A stretch of DNA of 14,584 bases from Paraliomyxa sp041600735 (GTDB taxonomy: Bacteria > Myxococcota_A > Polyangia > Nannocystales > Nannocystaceae), in assembly GCA_041600735.1 (NCBI GenBank), contig JBFIJN010000216.1, positions 1 through 14,584 on the forward strand. Direction: 5' to 3'. This document shows positions 1 through 7,160 of the stretch, piece after piece. Under the pieces are notes generated by a model, which did not search any database, had not been told where the DNA came from, and saw only the letters and a program-made list of their open reading frames with translations. Made by a program: the position numbers and the translations under genes. The first letter of the stretch is position 1; each line of letters begins with the position of its first letter.

Positions 1-66
1 CCGGACGCTGCGGTCGATCGGATCATGGCGGTGCTGGCGGAGCGGTCCCGCCTTCGGTCAAACTAG
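1..66 (+). CDS. 3' end of an upstream gene (partial, unidentified)
   Basis: An open frame enters from the left edge and ends at a TAG at 64-66, giving about 21 C-terminal residues that end in RSRLRSN. Third codon positions are mostly G or C, as in the real genes nearby. The ParB-like gene starts only 6 bases after the stop, which suggests co-transcription. Too little is present to name the product. Confidence 0.4.
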   Translation, partial: PDAAVDRIMAVLAERSRLRSN

Positions 67-72
67 CGGGCC

Positions 73-1080
73 GTGGCCACCACCGACGAGAAGACCCCCA
101 AGAAGACCCCGGCCGCCAAGAAGACGGCCAAGAAGTCCACGCGCAGCAAGAAGGCGGCGCCCGAGCCAGGCTCGCGAGGTCTCGCGGCCAGCGCTACGGC
201 GGTGGCGGTGGCCGACGTGCCCGAGGCGGTGGTGACCCTGCAAGGCGCCATCGCGGCCGACGGCGGGCAGGTGCTCGCGTGCTATCGCGAGCCGATCGGC
301 GGGCACTACACGATCCTCGCGGCGCTGCCGATCGACAAGGTCGCGCCCACGCCATTTCAGCGCGATCTCTCGGCCACCCACGCCAAGAAGCTCACGGTGG
401 TCATCGACAAGCTCGATCGCTTCCTCGATCCGATCATCGCCATGCGCGCGCCGGAGGGCGGCTACTGGACCCCCAACGGGAACCACCGGCTCACGGCGGT
501 CAGGAACCTGGGCGGCGCGTCGATCATCGCGCTCGTGGTGCCCGAGGCCGAGGTCGCCTACAAGATCCTCGCGCTCAACACCGAGAAGGCCCACAACGTG
601 CGCGAGAAGGCGCTCGAGGTGATCCGCATGGCGCGATCGTTGGCCGAGCTCGACCCGCGACCAGAGTCCGACTTCGCCCTCGAGTTCGAAGAGGCGCAGC
701 TGCTCACGCTGGGCGCGTGCTACGAGCGCAAGGGTCGCTTCTCGGGCAGCGCGTACACCGTCGTGCTCAAGCGCGTCGAGGGGTTCCTCGAGCTGCCGCT
801 GCCGCAGGCGCTCCCCGTGCGCGAGGCTCGGGCGACGGCCTTGCTCGCGCTCGACGAGGTGGTGAGCGAGATGGTCGCCGCGCTCAAGGCCAAGGGACTC
901 GACAGCCCCTACCTCAAGACGTTCGTGGTGGCCCGCTGCAACCCGCTGCGCTTCATCAAGGGGGACGTGCCGTCGTGGGAAGAGGTGGTGGCCACCATGA
1001 CCGAGCGCGCGCGGGCCTTCGACACGAGCAATGTCGACGCGGGGCAGCTCGCGAACACGAGCGGCCCCGCCGACGACTGA
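73..1080 (+). CDS. ParB/sulfiredoxin-fold (ParB N-terminal-like) protein with lysine-rich tail
   Basis: A 335-residue protein starting at a GTG 6 bases after the preceding stop; no clear Shine-Dalgarno is visible. Residues 2-32 are a Lys/Pro/Ala-rich tail with repeated KK pairs, like histone-H1-type nonspecific DNA-binding tails. The core has the ParB-N/Srx pattern: a strand with a hydrophobic block around 85-96 (position-specifying region), then NGNHRLTAV at 135-143, equivalent to the GxxRxxA phosphate-binding box of ParB-family CTPases. An ALNTEKAHN segment follows at 167-175. The C-terminal half is helical, and I see no KorB-type HTH. No parA neighbour or parS-like site is visible, so a classical chromosome-partition role is doubtful. 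A DNA- or nucleotide-binding role is inference. The gene runs convergently with the esterase gene. Confidence 0.7.
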   Translation: MATTDEKTPKKTPAAKKTAKKSTRSKKAAPEPGSRGLAASATAVAVADVPEAVVTLQGAIAADGGQVLACYREPIGGHYTILAALPIDKVAPTPFQRDLSATHAKKLTVVIDKLDRFLDPIIAMRAPEGGYWTPNGNHRLTAVRNLGGASIIALVVPEAEVAYKILALNTEKAHNVREKALEVIRMARSLAELDPRPESDFALEFEEAQLLTLGACYERKGRFSGSAYTVVLKRVEGFLELPLPQALPVREARATALLALDEVVSEMVAALKAKGLDSPYLKTFVVARCNPLRFIKGDVPSWEEVVATMTERARAFDTSNVDAGQLANTSGPADD

Positions 1081-1094
1081 GCGGTGGGGGCCGC

Positions 1095-1111
1095 CCGAGC
1101 GCGAGGCTCGG
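1095..1111. terminator. hairpin between convergent genes
   Basis: CCGAGC (1095-1100) pairs with GCTCGG (1106-1111) across a 5-base loop. It sits in the 37-bp gap between the stops of the ParB-like gene and the convergent esterase gene, so it could act in both directions. There is no T-tract, so this is a weak call. Confidence 0.35.
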
Positions 1112-1117
1112 CGTGGC

Positions 1118-3469
1118 TCAGTCGCGGCGGATCGGGCGAGCGCGGGTGGTCTCTTCCACGAACATCAGCACGTCGAAGCGATCGGGTACCGGCTCGATCA
1201 CACGGGCGCTGAGATCGTCCTTGTCGAACGCCGCGCCGATCTGCCGCATGGGTCGGGGCGCGCGCAGCCACTGCGCCGCGGCTCCGGTGGCGGGGAGCTC
1301 GCGTAGCGGCAGGGCAAACAGTGACGGCCCGCCGTCGCGAAGCGCGGCCTCGATATCATCCTTGCCGGCGGAGCCCACCTGGTGCTCACGCAGCCCGTCC
1401 ATCTGCTCGCCAGCGATCGCCAGCGCCTGGAAGCCCCCGCGATCGAAGGCGAAGCCGACCGATACATAGCGCTCGCCGAGGGCCTGACCGAGGTGCTTGC
1501 CCATCACGTCGATCTGCGACCACGCGCGCGCGACATGGCCGTTGTGCGCCCACAGCACGGCCTTGGTGTCCTTGCCGTAGCGGGCCGCGATGTGCAGCAC
1601 GTTGTCGGCCATGGCGCGGTCGCGGACGGAGAAGCTCTCCAGCTCGGAGGCGCTGCGCATGGTGAGGACCTGGCGCACCTGCACGAGGTCCTCGAGCGCG
1701 TTGGCGAAGGCCTCCGCAGAGGTCGCCTCGATCCATGCCGCGCGATGCTCGTCGAAGCGGGCCGCGAGGCGGGTGAGGGCTACGTCGAGAGCCTCGCGGG
1801 CCCCGGGGGAGAGCTCGGCGAAGGCTTCCTCGTTCCATGGGCGGCCGAAGCTCGCGATCGCCTCGCGCTCGGGGACGTGGGGAACGAGCTCGTCGAGGTA
1901 TGCGGTCACGTTGCGCGCAGCGACCTCGGGACTCTGCATGTCGAAGCCCACGAAGTGGAGCGCGGTGCGGTGGGTGGCGTTGTAGTGGCGCATCCACTCG
2001 ATGAGATCGAGCACCTCTTCGGTGTTCCAGGTCCAGAAGTAGATCCCTTCCAGGGCCTCCTTGGGGTCGCCCTCGCCGGTCTGAATGTAGCGATCGATGG
2101 CACGGCACTCGGTACGGCTGGCCTCGATGCCAAATACCGTGAACCCGTGCCGCTCCACGAGGTACTCGAGCATTCGGTGCTTGAGCTGGAAGAACTCGCG
2201 GGTGCCGTGGGTGGCCTCGCCGAGCCCGACCACGGTGGCCTTGGCGACGGCCGCATCGAGGCCGGCGAGGTCCTCGATGCCGGACCTCGGCTCGGTCGTG
2301 CGTAGCGGGATGTGGTGGCGGCGGATCCACTCGATGGCGGCCTCGGACGCCCCGCCACCGCGGGGCAGCACGGCGCTGACCTCGGCGGCGGGGTCTTCGA
2401 TGGGCTGCATCACGCGCTGCCCTGCCGGCCCCTCGAGCACGATCAGGGCCGGCACCGACGGTGGTAGCGCGAGCGAGAACCGACCCTCTGCGTCGGTGAT
2501 CGCGGGGTAGATGCGCTCGTCGGCGGTCAACACCACCGCCAGTGCGCCGGCGAACGGGGCGCCGTGCTCATCGTGCACGCGGCCCTGGATGGGCAGTGAG
2601 CCGCGGGACACGCGGAGATCGAGCAGAGGGTTGGAGCCCGCGGCGAGCTCGACCATGGTGCTCGCGACCCCGGCCTCGCCGCTGACCCCGGCCGTGTGCG
2701 GGCCCGCAGCGGTCTCCAGTGCGAAGTGACCCGTAGCATCGGTAGTGAGCGTCGAGTGCTCGCCGCTCATCGTGAAGAACACCACGGTCGCACCCGCGAC
2801 GGGGGCGCCCGCCTCGTCGCGGACCGTGCCCTCGGCGAGGGCAGGGGAGAGCGGAGGAGGGACATCGGCGAGCTCGAGCTCGACGGCGTCGAACCACGCG
2901 GTGCCGTTGCCGGAGTGCTCGAGCACCAAGCGAACATCTTGCGCCGCGGTGGGGACATCGAGCGCGAGCTCCACGGCGGTCCACTCGCTCGTGCCGCGGA
3001 CCTGTGCGGGCGCCGGGGTCTGACGGCGCGCGAGCGTGTCCAGGCCACGCTCCGCGCTCAGCAGCACGCCCACGCCCCCTCGGCTGACGCCCTCGGTGCG
3101 CACGCGGACCCGCACGCGCACCTGACGACCACGCACCGCCTCGATCGGGAGTGACGTGCGCACGCGGCCGCGGGTGTGCACGCCATCGTGGACGAGCATC
3201 AGGCTGCGCGCGCCCTCGAACGCGTGGGTATCGTCGATCGTGGCCGGGTAGTCCGAGCGATCGAGCTGCCAGCCGCGCGACGCGGGGTCGTACTCGAAGC
3301 CGAGATCGAGCGCGGAGAACGGATCCGCGGGGGCTGCCACGCCCGCAGTCGTGGGTGGAGCGGAGCTCGCGGGCGCTGCATGGCATGCGGTCACGAGGGC
3401 GAGGGCCAGCAGCGCACCCATGCGGGCCACGGCGCAGCGAGAAGGGCTAGGAGTAAGTCTGGCGTGCAT
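1118..3469 (-). CDS. Erythromycin esterase-family lipoprotein with carboxypeptidase-regulatory-like repeats
   Basis: A 783-residue protein. The N-terminus has a basic stretch, a hydrophobic segment and a lipobox V-T-A-C29, so it is probably exported and lipid-anchored; starting at Met17 (3421) would also leave a good signal. Residues about 55-200 look like a beta-sandwich carbohydrate-binding-type domain. Two carboxypeptidase-regulatory-like beta repeats follow (about 208-290 and 293-368), each with a GxVxDExGAPxAGA-type opening. Residues about 376-772 form the erythromycin esterase/succinoglycan-biosynthesis family domain, with GEATHGTREF at 417-426 (E418, H421) and the HNGH motif at 642-645. 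Family members include macrolide-hydrolysing EreA/EreB, but most are of unknown substrate, so macrolide resistance should not be assumed. The oxidoreductase gene lies 45 bp upstream on the same strand, so co-transcription is possible. Confidence 0.9.
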   Translation of the reverse strand: MHARLTPSPSRCAVARMGALLALALVTACHAAPASSAPPTTAGVAAPADPFSALDLGFEYDPASRGWQLDRSDYPATIDDTHAFEGARSLMLVHDGVHTRGRVRTSLPIEAVRGRQVRVRVRVRTEGVSRGGVGVLLSAERGLDTLARRQTPAPAQVRGTSEWTAVELALDVPTAAQDVRLVLEHSGNGTAWFDAVELELADVPPPLSPALAEGTVRDEAGAPVAGATVVFFTMSGEHSTLTTDATGHFALETAAGPHTAGVSGEAGVASTMVELAAGSNPLLDLRVSRGSLPIQGRVHDEHGAPFAGALAVVLTADERIYPAITDAEGRFSLALPPSVPALIVLEGPAGQRVMQPIEDPAAEVSAVLPRGGGASEAAIEWIRRHHIPLRTTEPRSGIEDLAGLDAAVAKATVVGLGEATHGTREFFQLKHRMLEYLVERHGFTVFGIEASRTECRAIDRYIQTGEGDPKEALEGIYFWTWNTEEVLDLIEWMRHYNATHRTALHFVGFDMQSPEVAARNVTAYLDELVPHVPEREAIASFGRPWNEEAFAELSPGAREALDVALTRLAARFDEHRAAWIEATSAEAFANALEDLVQVRQVLTMRSASELESFSVRDRAMADNVLHIAARYGKDTKAVLWAHNGHVARAWSQIDVMGKHLGQALGERYVSVGFAFDRGGFQALAIAGEQMDGLREHQVGSAGKDDIEAALRDGGPSLFALPLRELPATGAAAQWLRAPRPMRQIGAAFDKDDLSARVIEPVPDRFDVLMFVEETTRARPIRRD

Positions 3470-3514
3470 CCACTCGCCTACGACACCCCGCCCCGCGGGT
3501 GGGTTTCCGAGCGA

Positions 3515-4534
3515 CTACGGCCGCAGCAACACCTTGCCTGTGTTGCGGCCGAGCGCGAGGTCATCGAAGGCCTCGCGGGCTTGGTCGAACCCGTGGATCG
3601 CATGCACGTGCGGGCGGATGGCGCCCTGCTCGTAGAGCTGGACGAGCGCATCGAGCTGCCGACGCAGCAGCGCCTTCTCGTCCCACAGGTGACCCATGTT
3701 GCAGCCCGAGACCGTGCGATTGTCGTCCATCAGCTTGAGCGGTGAGTACCTGGGGATCCGCACGAGCTGCTTGACCACGTTGACGATGCTGCGCTTGCCG
3801 CCCGAGTTGGTGTTGGCCAGCCCGAACGCGATGAGCATGCCGACCGGCCGCAGCAGCGCGTAGCCCTTGCGCCAGTCGCCGCCACCCAGCGCGTCGAGCA
3901 CCAGATCCACGCCCTTCCCCTCGGTCAGGCGCATGATCTCGGCCGAGTAGTCCTTCGTGCGGTAGTCGATCGGGTGCGTGCAGCCGTGCTCGCGCACGTA
4001 GTCGTGCTTGGACGCGGACGCGGTGCCGTAGGTCGTGACGTCGGGGATCGTGCGGCACAGCTGTAGCGCGGCCGTGCCCACGCCGCCCGCCGCCATGTGC
4101 ACCAGCACGTGGGCGCCCGCGCGAATCCGTGCGATCTCGAACAGCATGTGGTGGGCGGTGAGGTAGTTGACGGGCATCGCCGCCGCGTGCTCGAAGCTCA
4201 TCGCGTCGGGGATCTTCACCACCTGGTCCGCGGGCGTGAGCACGTGGCTCGCGTGCCCGCCGAAGCGGCACATGTATGCGACGCGATCGCCGACCGCCAC
4301 GCCCTTCGCTTGGGGCCCCAGCGCTTCCACCACTCCGCTCCCCTCATAGCCCACGATGCACGGCGGCTTGGGTGCATCCGGGTAGAGTCCCTGGCGAGCG
4401 GACAGCTCTGCGAAGTTGAGGCCGGCGAACGTCACCGCGACACGGACCTGGTCCGCCTGCGGCTCGGGGGTGGGTGTCTCACGGACCTCGAGGACGTCGG
4501 GTCCGCCGTGCTTGGTGATCCAAATCGCGTGCAT
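3515..4534 (-). CDS. VAT-1-like medium-chain (quinone) oxidoreductase, zinc-independent
   Basis: A 339-residue MDR-superfamily protein. I chose the ATG at 4534 because MHAIWITKHGGPDVLEV is the usual start of this family; an upstream in-frame extension to 4609 adds 25 unlikely residues. Residues 1-125 form the GroES-like domain. The NAD(P)H-binding Rossmann motif is AAGGVG at 148-153. The structural-zinc cysteine cluster of alcohol dehydrogenases is absent. The C-terminal part (YSPLKLMDDNRTVSGCNMGHLW, about 263-284, then FDQAREAFDDLALGRNTGKVLL) is typical of the VAT-1/quinone oxidoreductase branch. It probably reduces a quinone or enone with NADPH in the cytoplasm; the substrate is unknown. 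It may be transcribed with the downstream esterase gene (45-bp gap). Confidence 0.88.
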   Translation of the reverse strand: MHAIWITKHGGPDVLEVRETPTPEPQADQVRVAVTFAGLNFAELSARQGLYPDAPKPPCIVGYEGSGVVEALGPQAKGVAVGDRVAYMCRFGGHASHVLTPADQVVKIPDAMSFEHAAAMPVNYLTAHHMLFEIARIRAGAHVLVHMAAGGVGTAALQLCRTIPDVTTYGTASASKHDYVREHGCTHPIDYRTKDYSAEIMRLTEGKGVDLVLDALGGGDWRKGYALLRPVGMLIAFGLANTNSGGKRSIVNVVKQLVRIPRYSPLKLMDDNRTVSGCNMGHLWDEKALLRRQLDALVQLYEQGAIRPHVHAIHGFDQAREAFDDLALGRNTGKVLLRP

Positions 4535-4672
4535 GGGGGCTCTTGGCCCGTGTACATCCACGTAGGTCTGCGCCGCAAACCGCCTGGCGCCGAGCCAGAG
4601 CCCGCGCAAGCCGTGCCTTGCGACGGGGGGTGGATTCGGCTAGAAAACGCCCGCTTGCCCGGTCCTCTTCGC

Positions 4673-4745
4673 GACCCCATCGTCCAGGGGCCTAGGACGC
4701 TGGCCTTTCAAGCCGGTAACACGGGTTCGAATCCCGTTGGGGTCG
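4673..4745 (+). tRNA. tRNA-Glu (anticodon UUC)
   Basis: A full cloverleaf can be folded by eye. The acceptor stem is GACCCCA with TGGGGTC, with discriminator G. The anticodon stem CTGGC/GCCGG encloses loop CTTTCAA, which places TTC at 34-36. The T arm is ACGGG-TTCGAAT-CCCGT. CCA is not encoded (CCG follows). It lies 40 bp upstream of tRNA-Lys on the same strand, probably in one transcript. Confidence 0.95.
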
Positions 4746-4785
4746 CCGACCGGGCAAGCAACTCTCCGCGCCGACCAGCGCGGAC

Positions 4786-4858
4786 GGGCTCATAGCTCAG
4801 TTGGTAGAGCAGCGGACTTTTAATCCGCGGGTCGCAGGTTCGAGTCCTGCTGGGCTCA
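4786..4858 (+). tRNA. tRNA-Lys (anticodon UUU), integration target
   Basis: The cloverleaf has acceptor GGGCTCA/TGGGCTC (two G-T pairs), D arm GCTC...GAGC, anticodon stem GCGGA/TCCGC around CTTTTAA (anticodon TTT), T arm GCAGG-TTCGAGT-CCTGC and discriminator A. CCA is not encoded. The part from the anticodon stem to the 3' end is shared with attR at 11530, so integration regenerated an intact tRNA gene at this end. Confidence 0.96.
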
Positions 4859-4861
4859 CCC
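4813..4861 (+). repeat. attL core (49-bp direct repeat, overlaps tRNA-Lys 3' half)
   Basis: Bases 4813-4861 are identical to 11530-11578 over all 49 positions; the match breaks at both edges (G versus T before, G versus T after). It runs from the 5' strand of the anticodon stem through the T arm to three bases past the tRNA. The anticodon region is a usual crossover zone of tRNA-targeting tyrosine recombinases. Confidence 0.93.
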
Positions 4862-4886
4862 GTTTGGTGGCGTTCTGCGGGGTCTT

Positions 4887-4900
4887 GGGTTCTTGAACCC
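4887..4900. repeat. 14-bp palindrome at element left end
   Basis: GGGTTC (4887-4892), two T, then GAACCC (4895-4900) form a perfect dyad between the att core and the arm-type repeats. It could be a weak tRNA terminator hairpin or a recombination accessory protein site. Confidence 0.4.
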
Positions 4901-4906
4901 CGACCG

Positions 4907-4926
4907 CCGGGCAACCACCGGGCAAC
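4907..4926. repeat. Candidate left arm-type integrase site
   Basis: Two copies of CCGGGCAAC start at 4907 and 4918, one helical turn (11 bp) apart. The same 20 bp recurs at 11383-11402 inside the opposite end of the element, so in the circular form the two would flank the 49-bp core. That is the arrangement of arm-type binding sites of tyrosine integrases with an Arm-DNA-binding domain. Assignment is by position and symmetry. Confidence 0.65.
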
Positions 4927-5003
4927 CGCGAGGGAGCTGCACTTGGCGCGACGGTCGCCATCGACTCCCACGCCAGCCCCGCTCTGGTCGCTCCGCTGTG
5001 CAC

Positions 5004-5783
5004 ATGCCCAGGCTCGCGCTGCGCCAGCGGATCCCTGACCCTCGTGCCGTGCCCAAGAGTCCGGCCCCGCCCCAACCGTCCCCGACCAGCGACTCGAGGC
5101 CGATCATCCTAGCCATCGTGCTCGTCTTCCTCGGCGGGATCTACTGGACGGTGAAGGATGAGATCCCCGAGGATCCGCCGCCGGCTGTCCAAGCCAAACC
5201 AACGGCAACGCTTGAGCGCCCGCAGGCCGTCCCTTCGATTGCAACGGCGCGCAACACATGTGCCGCGGCGCTGCCGAGTCTACGGCGCCTATGCCCGCGA
5301 GCCGGCGACCTTCGGCTTGAGAGGTGCATCGCGACCGAACGTGCGGTCACGGCTCAACTCGATGCGCGGCAGATTGGCTTTCTGCAACCCGGCCAATACG
5401 TGACCTTCGGGGAGCCCGGCCCCGAGTGGTTCGTGCGCGATGACGGGACCGTGCTGACCAACAATGGCCTCGCAATGCAGGACTGCGATGGCGTGCCAAA
5501 CGTCACCGACTTCATTGCAGATCAGGTTCGTTCAGCTGCGGAGTCTCGATCGAAGGGTGAGGAAGGCTGCACCGGGAAAGAGGTTCGAGCGGCCATCCTG
5601 TTCGCGCGTGAACTGGACGCGGCCAGCGGGAACATAGTCACCGCGGACGATCTCGATCGCGCTGAAAAAACCGCACAGCGCAAGGCCGCCAAGCGGCTAG
5701 GCATCAAGCGCTCGCAGCTCTTGGAGATCTGGTGGAAGGTCACCGAGGAATGCCCCGAGGTCGTGACCGGGCTGAATGATTGA
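5004..5783 (+). CDS. Hypothetical single-pass membrane-anchored, six-cysteine protein (cargo)
   Basis: A 259-residue protein if started at the ATG at 5004; a TTG at 4893 would add 37 residues that overlap the arm site. No clear Shine-Dalgarno is visible. Residues 1-32 are Pro/Arg-rich, 33-50 are a transmembrane segment (PIILAIVLVFLGGIYWTV), and the rest should lie outside the cytoplasm by the positive-inside rule. All six cysteines (86, 97, 108, 161, 189, 250) follow the membrane segment, which suits disulfides. The C-terminal 190-259 is charged and helical, with a KTAQRKAAKRLGIKRS stretch. I recognise no family. It is the only gene between attL and the replication gene and points the opposite way from the backbone, a typical cargo position. 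Confidence 0.72.
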   Translation: MPRLALRQRIPDPRAVPKSPAPPQPSPTSDSRPIILAIVLVFLGGIYWTVKDEIPEDPPPAVQAKPTATLERPQAVPSIATARNTCAAALPSLRRLCPRAGDLRLERCIATERAVTAQLDARQIGFLQPGQYVTFGEPGPEWFVRDDGTVLTNNGLAMQDCDGVPNVTDFIADQVRSAAESRSKGEEGCTGKEVRAAILFARELDAASGNIVTADDLDRAEKTAQRKAAKRLGIKRSQLLEIWWKVTEECPEVVTGLND

Positions 5784-5786
5784 ATG

Positions 5787-5807
5787 CGCGAGAGGGCATC
5801 GCTCGCG
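5787..5807. terminator. hairpin between convergent cargo and rep genes
   Basis: CGCGAG (5787-5792) and CTCGCG (5802-5807) can pair across a 9-base loop, in the 39-bp gap between two convergent stop codons. It lacks a T-tract. Confidence 0.4.
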
Positions 5808-5822
5808 AGCCGAACGATCCAA

Positions 5823-6782
5823 CTACCTGGCCAGTGCGACCACGTTGCGCCGCAGAGCGGCCAAGTCGGCCTGCGCTACTACATCGAACGGTGCGGCATC
5901 ATCCGCGGTGGAGAATGAAGGCGGGGCGAGGGGGTGTTGAGCCCGCCCGAGTGCCCAGATCCACGGGTCTCGCAATGAACCCGTGGCCACCACGAGGGAG
6001 AGGTTGAAGCCCGGCGCAGATCGGCAGTAGTCAAGCCAGCCCGCAAGGTCGGTGACTGGCTTGGCTACTTGGTAGTCGGGTGATGCCGCACTGTCTGCGA
6101 GTCGCAGCCATAGGGCGAACACCGTCTTGGGGTCTACGTCGGTGAGGATCCCATGGTGATGAATGTGACCGGCTCGATGCGGTGACTCTGGCACGAGCCA
6201 GAGCCCCCCGCTCCACAAGCTCACCCGCTGGGCCAACTCTTGCGTAATCGCAGCGCTTGGATAGCCCGAGGCCGTGGTGAGGGTGATGGCGCGCAAGCGG
6301 CTGCGCCGGCTTGCGAGCTGGTTGCCGAACGCCAACAACGCCGTCTGGCGCCCTCCCGGTTTCGAGCTTCGCGGGTGTCCATCAAGTAGAGAAGGGCTGT
6401 CGGTTCCCGTGCATTTCGAGGGCCTCCCGCCCGTGGTGTTTCGCTTGCCGTTGCGGCGCGCCTTCGCGGATTTGCGTGCTTGCGGCCCAGTTATCATCAC
6501 CTCGCGCGCGCTCGGATCGTCGGGTGCGGTAGTCAGCATCTCCGAGTCGATTCCCATCATCTCCGGCCGGAGCCGCCACCATCGCGTCGGCACGCGCTCC
6601 CCCGGCTCACGTCGGGATTCGATATCGTATAGCTCGCGGCCGTGTCGCGTGATCGTCTGGCGTGCAGCTCCTGTGCGTCGCATGACTTCCGCGAGAGCAT
6701 CTCGAGCGAGCACCGGTCCGCTCGCGAGTGCCTCGAGGATGGCGCGCCGCACTGGCTCGCGTTGTATGATCGGGCGGCCCAT
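5823..6782 (-). CDS. Winged-helix/HUH-like replication initiator (candidate Rep)
   Basis: A 319-residue protein if started at the ATG at 6782; the frame stays open upstream only because it runs into the 39-bp repeats. Residues about 5-75 look like a helix-turn-helix/winged-helix (RRAILEALASG...ALAEVMRRTGAARQTITRHGREL). The C-terminal half shows the three motifs of rolling-circle HUH proteins in the right order and spacing. Motif I is ITLTT at 166-170. Motif II is LVPES-PHRAG-HIHHHGIL (about 196-213, H206/H208/H210), matching the usual 'E...G..H.H.l' pattern. Motif III is a WLDYC tyrosine segment with Y252 as candidate nucleophile. It probably nicks an origin to start replication or mobilization; this is a motif-level inference. 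The 39-bp array lies just upstream. It is convergent with the cargo gene. Confidence 0.62.
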   Translation of the reverse strand: MGRPIIQREPVRRAILEALASGPVLARDALAEVMRRTGAARQTITRHGRELYDIESRREPGERVPTRWWRLRPEMMGIDSEMLTTAPDDPSAREVMITGPQARKSAKARRNGKRNTTGGRPSKCTGTDSPSLLDGHPRSSKPGGRQTALLAFGNQLASRRSRLRAITLTTASGYPSAAITQELAQRVSLWSGGLWLVPESPHRAGHIHHHGILTDVDPKTVFALWLRLADSAASPDYQVAKPVTDLAGWLDYCRSAPGFNLSLVVATGSLRDPWIWALGRAQHPLAPPSFSTADDAAPFDVVAQADLAALRRNVVALAR

Positions 6783-6791
6783 TCTGGGGGG

Positions 6792-6814
6792 GTTCGTTCG
6801 TACGAGTTCGTTCG
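6792..6814. promoter_or_regulatory. GTTCGTTCG direct repeats upstream of rep
   Basis: GTTCGTTCG occurs at 6792-6800 and 6806-6814 (period 14), with the palindrome TCGTACGA (6797-6804) overlapping the first. It lies 10-32 bp upstream of the rep start, between the gene and the 39-bp array, so it is a candidate operator or promoter element for rep. Confidence 0.38.
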
Positions 6815-6838
6815 AGGTGCAGTGGGCAAGGCCAGCGC

Positions 6839-7091
6839 CTCGCCAGCGCATCGATGCGAGGACGCGTCCGCGGAGGGCTCGCCCGCCACCGCGAGGCGAG
6901 GGATGTCCGCGGAGGCTCGCCAGCCACATCGAGGTGAGGCGCATCCGCGGAGGGCTCGCCCGCACAGCGAGGCGAGGTGATGTCCGCGGAGGGCTCGCCA
7001 GCCACATCGAGGTGAGGCGCATCCGTGGAGGGGTCGCCCGCACAGCGAGGCGAGGCGATGTCCGCGGAGGGGTCGGCAGCGAGGCGAGGGG
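6839..7091. repeat. 39-bp tandem repeat array (candidate iterons/origin)
   Basis: Six full units and one partial start at 6839, 6878, 6916, 6955, 6994, 7033 and 7072, spaced 39, 38, 39, 39, 39 and 39. Each begins CTCGCC (or GTCGCC), has GGCGAG or GGTGAG about 10 bases later (a dyad), and ends with TCCGCGGAGG or a one-base variant. Two unit types alternate: one with GCCACATCGAGG plus CGCATCC, the other with CGCACAGCGAGG plus GATGTCC, so a 78-bp dimer is superimposed. There are no spacers, so this is not CRISPR. Its position directly upstream of the HUH-like rep gene suits Rep-binding iterons or a double-strand origin. Confidence 0.85.
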
Positions 7092-7160
7092 CCGTTGCTA
7101 CTGTGACAGCTCCCAAGGATGCTACCTAGCGAGCAACCATGGTTCGCGATTTTGGGGGTA

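Noticed and set aside
279..1469. 396-residue + strand frame overlapping the ParB-like gene
   Set aside because: Arg/Ala-rich out-of-frame shadow that crosses the convergent gene boundary and has no domain.
4750..4758. CCGGGCAAG between the two tRNAs as a further arm site
   Set aside because: Single copy with one mismatch, on the chromosomal side of the core where arm sites are not expected; probably chance.
6783..7043. N-terminal extension of the Rep protein through the repeats
   Set aside because: The frame is open only because the 39-bp period is a multiple of 3; the translation is Arg/Pro/Ser low complexity, and a clean ATG at 6782 starts the folded part.
6839..7091. CRISPR-like array
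   Set aside because: Units are contiguous with only single-base gaps and no unique spacers; no cas genes are nearby.
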